DNA from: Lamellibrachia satsuma
Taxonomy: Eukaryota > Annelida > Polychaeta > Sabellida > Siboglinidae
NCBI GenBank assembly: GCA_033239005.1
Contig: BSQZ01000001.1
Span: forward strand, 18,013,500-18,077,499
DNA: 64,000 bases
Reading direction: 5' to 3'
In this document: positions 59,401 through 64,000 of the stretch, piece after piece
Layout: every line of letters starts with the position of its first letter
Numbering within the stretch: position 1 is the first letter of the stretch
Position numbers and translations under genes: made by a program
Notes under the pieces: model-generated
What the model was told of the DNA's origin: nothing
Databases searched by the model: none
What the model saw: the letters and a program-made list of their open reading frames with translations, nothing else

Positions 59401-60302
59401 GTTCTTCTACTTTGTCTTTAGGAAGATACACTAACAGCCGTTGCATGGTTCTTCTACTTTGTCTTTAGGAAGATACACTAACAGCCGTTGCATGGTTCTT
59501 CTACTTTGTCTTTAGGAAGATACACTAACAGCGGTTGCATGGTCCTTCTACTTTGTCTTTAGGAAGATACACTAACAGCGGTTGCATGGTTCTTCTACTT
59601 TGTCTTTAGGAAGATACACTAACAGCCGTTGCATGGTTCTTCTACTTTGTCTTTAGGAAGATACACTAACAGCGGTTGCATGGTCCTTCTACTTTGTCTT
59701 TAGGAAGATACACTAACAGCCGTTGCATGGTTCTTCTACTTTGTCTTTAAGAAGATACACTAACAGCGGTTGCATGGTTCTTCTACTTTGTCTTTAGGAA
59801 GATACACTAACAGCCGTTGAATGGTTCTTCTACTTTGTCTTTAGGAAGATACACTAACAGCGGTTGCATGGTCCTTCTACTTTGTCTTTAAGAAGATACA
59901 CTAACAGAGGTTGCATGGTCCTTCTACTTTGTCTTTAGGAAGATACACTAACAGCCGTTGCATGGTTCTTCTACTTTGTCTTTAAGAAGATACACTAACA
60001 GCGGTTGCATGGTTCTTCTACTTTGTCTTTAGGAAGATACACTAACAGCCGTTGAATGGTTCTTCTACTTTGTCTTTAGGAAGATACACTAACAGCCGTT
60101 GCATGGTCCTTCTACTTTGTCTTTAGGAAGATACACTAACAGCCGTTGCATGGTCCTTCTACTTTGTCTTTAGGAAGATACACTAACAGCCGTTGCATGG
60201 TTCTTCTACTTTGTCTTTAGGAAGATACACTAACAGCCGTTGCATGGTTCTTCTACTTTGTCTTTAGGAAGATACACTAACAGCCGTTGCATGGTTTTTC
60301 TA
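59364..60302. repeat. 47-bp minisatellite derived from a SINE tail, about 20 copies
   Basis: Each unit contains CTTTAGGAAGATACACTAAC followed by AGCCGTTGCATGGTTCTTC. Starts of TTTGTC recur every 47 bases (59411, 59458 and so on). Variants are limited (AGCGG/AGCCG, TTAAG/TTAGG, GGTCC/GGTTC). The GGAAGATACACTAACAGC core is the tail of the adjacent SINE. A block of variants recurs, indicating duplications of several units at once. Confidence 0.95.
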
Positions 60303-61284
60303 CTATAGCAGCGGCCTCTATCTCTAACACACTGACTCTATATCTAACACACTGACTCTATCTCCAGCGACAGGCAACCAACATTAATATTTTTATTATT
60401 AATATTAGTGTTTGCTATACAAAACGTTTTTTTTTTTGAATTCCGTTTTAGACAAATTAAGCCCAGTGGCGATTGGCACAAAGCCATTTCTCGGGTGGTT
60501 TGAACTATTTTTGGCAAGCAAACAAATTATTTTACTTTGTCTATTATGGGGAAGGACCTCTCGTAAGGTCACATACAGGAATTTCACCCGGTATCAGGGT
60601 TCAACCTACTGTTATGTTTGCCATTGGCGACCATGTTAACGTTTTGCAGGATTATAAGAAAACGGGACCATCAAACATTCGGAAACTTCTTACCTGCCGT
60701 TGTCGTCATCTCATTGACATGCTGATCGAGTTTAGTCAAAATCTCTTACTTCTAACTCATTTAAAATGCCTAAATGTGCCATACCCGTCAACTTTTTTTT
60801 ACCAATTTCTGCATGAATTACGAATTACTACGCAGACGTGCCTTGTGGCGAAAAAATTGCCAAAAATTCTTCCGCCTATTGAAATCATCTAAAAATCCAC
60901 AGTTACATTGCCAACATGTTCTACCAGCAAACTTCCCAATGTGCCTGGCTCAAATGCATTTATGTCAGATAATATGATTTTTTTAATTACACATCTAAAA
61001 TAACTGTGCCCTACATTCGCAACACACCAGGAAGTCTAACTGAGGCATGATCCCTTCATCGCTTGCTATCGCATCCGTGTGCTAGTGGAGCCAGGTGGCG
61101 CGTCAGTAGGCTGAGCTCGGCTGGCAGCGCGGCAGTGCCGTCGCCATAGCGAGCGTGACGACATCAGACTCTCGCGCGGGCACCTGGAGATCGAGTGCAA
61201 TCGGCTGACGAAAATAGCTTCGACGCGTGTGCATATAAACACGGCGTAGACGGCGCGGGCGCTGACCAAGTGATCGCCAACACC
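60303..61284. other. Intergenic stretch and 5' flank of the second USP gene
   Basis: The left two-thirds is AT-rich, with an open frame at 60473-60892 that shows no recognisable domain. From about 61060 the sequence turns GC-rich and is the likely promoter and 5' UTR of the USP exon that follows. Confidence 0.45.
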
Positions 61285-61438
61285 ATGGGAGGCTACCTAT
61301 CGTCCGACGTGCCTTACGCTGCCGTGCCCGGGGGGAAGCCGACGACATACAGAGCGGGTCAGAACAACAACGAAGGCGACCAACAGACCGTCCTTATCCC
61401 TGTCGACGCCAGCAAGGAGGCCGAGATCGCTTTCGAGT
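61285..61438 (+). CDS. Universal stress protein, first coding exon of a second USP gene (partial)
   Basis: The ATG at 61285 has good context (CACCATGGG). It opens a 51-codon exon ending TTCGAG T|GTAAGT, phase 1, exactly the phase and place where the first exon of the USP gene at 41349-41487 ends. It encodes a polar N-terminal extension of about 34 residues and the first USP strand, TVLIPVDASKEAEIAFE. The other gene has TVVIPVDASKQSETAF at the same place. No exon matching the USP middle part was found between 61439 and 64000, so the gene continues past the window. In-frame ATGs exist upstream (61195), but they lie in the GC-rich leader and lack family similarity. Confidence 0.87.
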
Positions 61439-61647
61439 GTAAGTTTTTGCTATATTGGCTCTAGACCAGCTCTAGGCGTTTGTGCCACCGCGCGTGCTAC
61501 GTGCAGATCAAGGGATATACTAGATATGGACAACATGTGTTATATATTAGCTTGTTGGTGTCTTACTTCGGTGGATGTATTTGAAAACAGTATGCCCCAG
61601 GCTTTTATTCAGTCGTTTTATAACGCTGGTACACACCGGTCTAGTGA

Positions 61648-61843
61648 AACCAGTCTCAAGTTTCAAGTAGTTATACTCCAAACAGCCCAATCTTGAGCTA
61701 ACGCAGGAGTTTGGACCAACGGCTTTTAGCGTCTCTTCCGAAAGACACGGGCAAAGTAGGGTGAACGAAATTGCCCAAGCTTCGAAACGGCGGAGGTGGA
61801 ATCGAACCACCGTCCTCTCGATTGACATTAGACCACCGCTCAC
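61648..61843 (-). mobile_element. tRNA-derived SINE, minus-strand copy
   Basis: Read on the minus strand it begins GAGCGGTGGTCTAATG, has lost part of the D and anticodon arms, keeps the B box GGTTCGATTCC, and follows the body of the 58783 copy to AGTATAACTACTTG. It lies in the first intron of the second USP gene, in reverse orientation. Confidence 0.82.
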
Positions 61844-61859
61844 CAGTGCAGTGGCAGTG

Positions 61860-62985
61860 CCAAACAAACCAGCCCCATTGATCATTCGCGCCCAGTTAGC
61901 GGCACAAAAGGTTCCATCTCCGTTCAAAATAGGACTACAACAAAACCATCATCAATTGAATGGTTATGTATGCAAGGGTTTCTCGAGGGCGGTGTGGATT
62001 ACGGGGAATGTTTCCAGACGGCCCGACTGGGTGCTATTTAGTGACATTCGCGCGGGTACACGGATACAGACCCATCCTCTGAGCTAATGAGTGTTTTTCT
62101 TCCACGCGTCGACACGTGCGGCCGCTCTGATTGGCTGCTTGTTGACAGTTATTCATCGAACCGTCAGAGGCAGGCAAATTACGGATGGATTAGTTCGAGT
62201 GCCGTCGTAACAAGGGAGGCCACGCCAGGTGACGCCAGCTCCTGGTCGTACGGGCTCGGTTACTCATGCATGTTTTACTGGAGGGTGGAGTGGTTGGTTA
62301 GATGTGTTTTCGTGGACACCGTTGACTGTGCATCCGGGAGGAGGAATGGGCGGGTAGTAGGAACGGGATCAAGGATTCTAGGTGATGATGGCCCGAAGAA
62401 ACCGGTATAGGCCTACACAAAGACACGTGCTTTAAGGCACGCAGGCACGCCAGTGCAAACACTACCGGTGTCACAGGCCCGAGTAGGACCGTGCCAGATG
62501 TAGACGGTCACACAAAACTATATTCAACCTTTGACATATTGAGCTCAGATTTTACAGAAATGTGCATTAACTAGTTCTCCCTCTAACATTACGTTGTATT
62601 AATTAAGGATAAATCTCGATATTGGTCACCGGCAATGCAGGTTCCGGCGGGCGTATGTTTCTTGCGTAACTGCGTGCGGCTGTGGGGTCGTTCACATATA
62701 AATATATTCTCACATCTAGGCATATCATTCAATAACACGGCGCTGTGCCAGCTATAAATGCAGATATGCAGCTCTGTGAATTAAGAAGCTCCAATTACGA
62801 ATATATTGATATCGTCGCTTAATTACAATTTAATTCACGCTTATAGTGATTGTGTAAGTACACATATTAATGCATGAACTCACGCACGCACTAACTCACG
62901 CAGCCATGCAATATTCATGCAAATACAGTCCGTGTAGTAATGAAAATCGGCGCTCGTAAGCTTTGACCTAGATCAACGCATTGAT
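61860..62985. other. Intron sequence of the second USP gene, nothing recognised
   Basis: A GC-richer stretch (about 62090-62410) has an open frame of 107 codons, but it shows no known domain or splice structure I can support. Confidence 0.4.
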
Positions 62986-62989
62986 TGCC

Positions 62990-63360
62990 CGTGAGCTGTC
63001 TGTATTATACAAGTCAACTCGGCTTGGTCGCAGCCAGTACTGTGATAAGAATTATATATTATGCATAGCGGCAGGTAACTCGACGGGGACGGAGTGGGTA
63101 GTTATCGTTGCTCTCCTCTTTATCGCTGTACCATGGGGTGAGGCGGGCACTAATTCCGGTCGTCGGTTTGTGTTCCCCTTTTTCTTCGTCACTAGTTCCG
63201 TTCAACTGCCGTCTCCATTAACCGTCTGCACTCCCCCCATCCCTCGGTCTCAGTCTCCCCTTCCACTCCCGCCAAATCCTTCGTCACGCAGTCCTCCCAT
63301 CTCAGTCTCGGTCTTCCTCTTCTTCTTCTACCCTCCACTCCGGGTCATAGAAGGTTAATT
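62990..63360 (+). repeat. Dispersed repeat, copy 2
   Basis: It contains TTGCTCTCCTC, GGGTGAGGCGGGCACTAAT, TTCGTCACTAGTTCCGTT and CATCTCAGTCTCGGTCTTCC, in the same order as the minus-strand copy at 46150-46520. The TC-rich middle part has expanded. Confidence 0.7.
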
Positions 63361-63389
63361 GACAGTAGCAGCTGATATGCTGCAAATGT

Positions 63390-64000
63390 AAGTAAGCAGT
63401 AAACAAGGAAGACCGACCAACAGTAGACCGCCTGGCGCAACGTACAGTACACCGCTTGGTCCGAAGTATAACAGTTCGTTTGGTCCAACGTACACTAGAC
63501 TGTGTGGTTCAACGTACCGTAGACTGCCTGGTCCGGTGTACAACAGACTATGTGGTCTAACGTACAATAGACTGTGCAGTCCAACGTTCTACAGACAGCC
63601 TGGTCCATCGTACATTATGTTATCTGGTCCAACGCACAACATGCTGTCTGGTCAAACGCACAGCACACTGTTTGGTTCAATGTACAGTAGACTGTTTTGT
63701 GGTCCACCATACGGTAAACTGTTTGGTCCAACGTACAGCATGTCTGGCCCAACGTACACTAGATTTTTTAATCCAACATACTGTCTTGTCAAACGTGTAC
63801 AGTAGATTATTTGGTCGAACATAAAGTAGACTGTTTGGTCCAATGTACGGCAAACTGTTTCGTCAAACGTACAACAGACTGTCTGATCCAGTATACAACA
63901 TACTGTCCGATGAAACGTACAACATACATCTCCAACGTACAGTATATTGTTTGGCCCAACGTACAGCAGTCTGTATGATCAAATGTACACGAACTGTCTG
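63390..64000. repeat. Degenerate 24-bp tandem repeat, reaching the window end
   Basis: The approximate unit is GTACAGTAGACTGTTTGG plus TCCAAC, with many substitutions. The 8-codon period gives open frames on both strands (YVGPNSLL and TYSRLFGP repeats); these are not genes. About 25 units are visible and the array continues past 64000. Confidence 0.9.

Overview
The window is animal nuclear DNA. Genes are split by long introns with GT-AG sites, and non-LTR retrotransposons, hAT-like transposons, tRNA-derived SINEs and many tandem repeats fill the space. Animal universal stress protein (USP) genes, CR1-like LINEs with an SGNH-esterase ORF1, and a transposon-associated protein family common in invertebrate genomes suggest an invertebrate, probably marine. 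The sequence alone does not name the species. Spliced models below were built by hand from exon homology, splice sites and phase.

Left part, plus strand: 1-223 is the last exon of a UDP-glucuronosyltransferase. A GAPR-1/GLIPR2-like CAP gene runs from a probable first exon at 6172-6270 to a stop at 17993. Its first intron holds a decayed CR1-like LINE (about 9082-12460), and its second intron is mostly a 47/48-bp minisatellite.

Middle, minus strand: three complete genes lie head to tail. They are TRUB2 (32855 to 22593, 8 exons, 328 aa), a USP (41487 to 37989, 3 exons, 180 aa) and the ESCRT-I subunit MVB12 (52799 to 46823, 9 exons, 332 aa). A second USP first exon at 61285-61438 points the other way and continues beyond the window.

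The main discovery is in TRUB2. The 4.8-kb tandem array at 24565-29330 is not anonymous satellite DNA. Each 69-bp unit is a copy of the 3' part of TRUB2 exon 6 with its GTAAGT donor and 17 bases of intron, repeated 69 times without a length change. Both array edges are at a 5-bp AAAGT microhomology, which explains how it arose. The same gene has Glu at position 98, where the TruB family has its catalytic Asp, and a duplicated splice acceptor at exon 4.

Right part: 39.5-57.2 kb carries several hAT-like elements, two of them with perfect 8-bp target duplications, plus nested CR1 pieces and a second LINE. From 56 to 60.3 kb there is a degenerate 19-bp repeat field, tRNA-derived SINEs, and a 47-bp minisatellite grown from a SINE tail. 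Local tandem amplification of functional or transposon sequence is the recurring theme.
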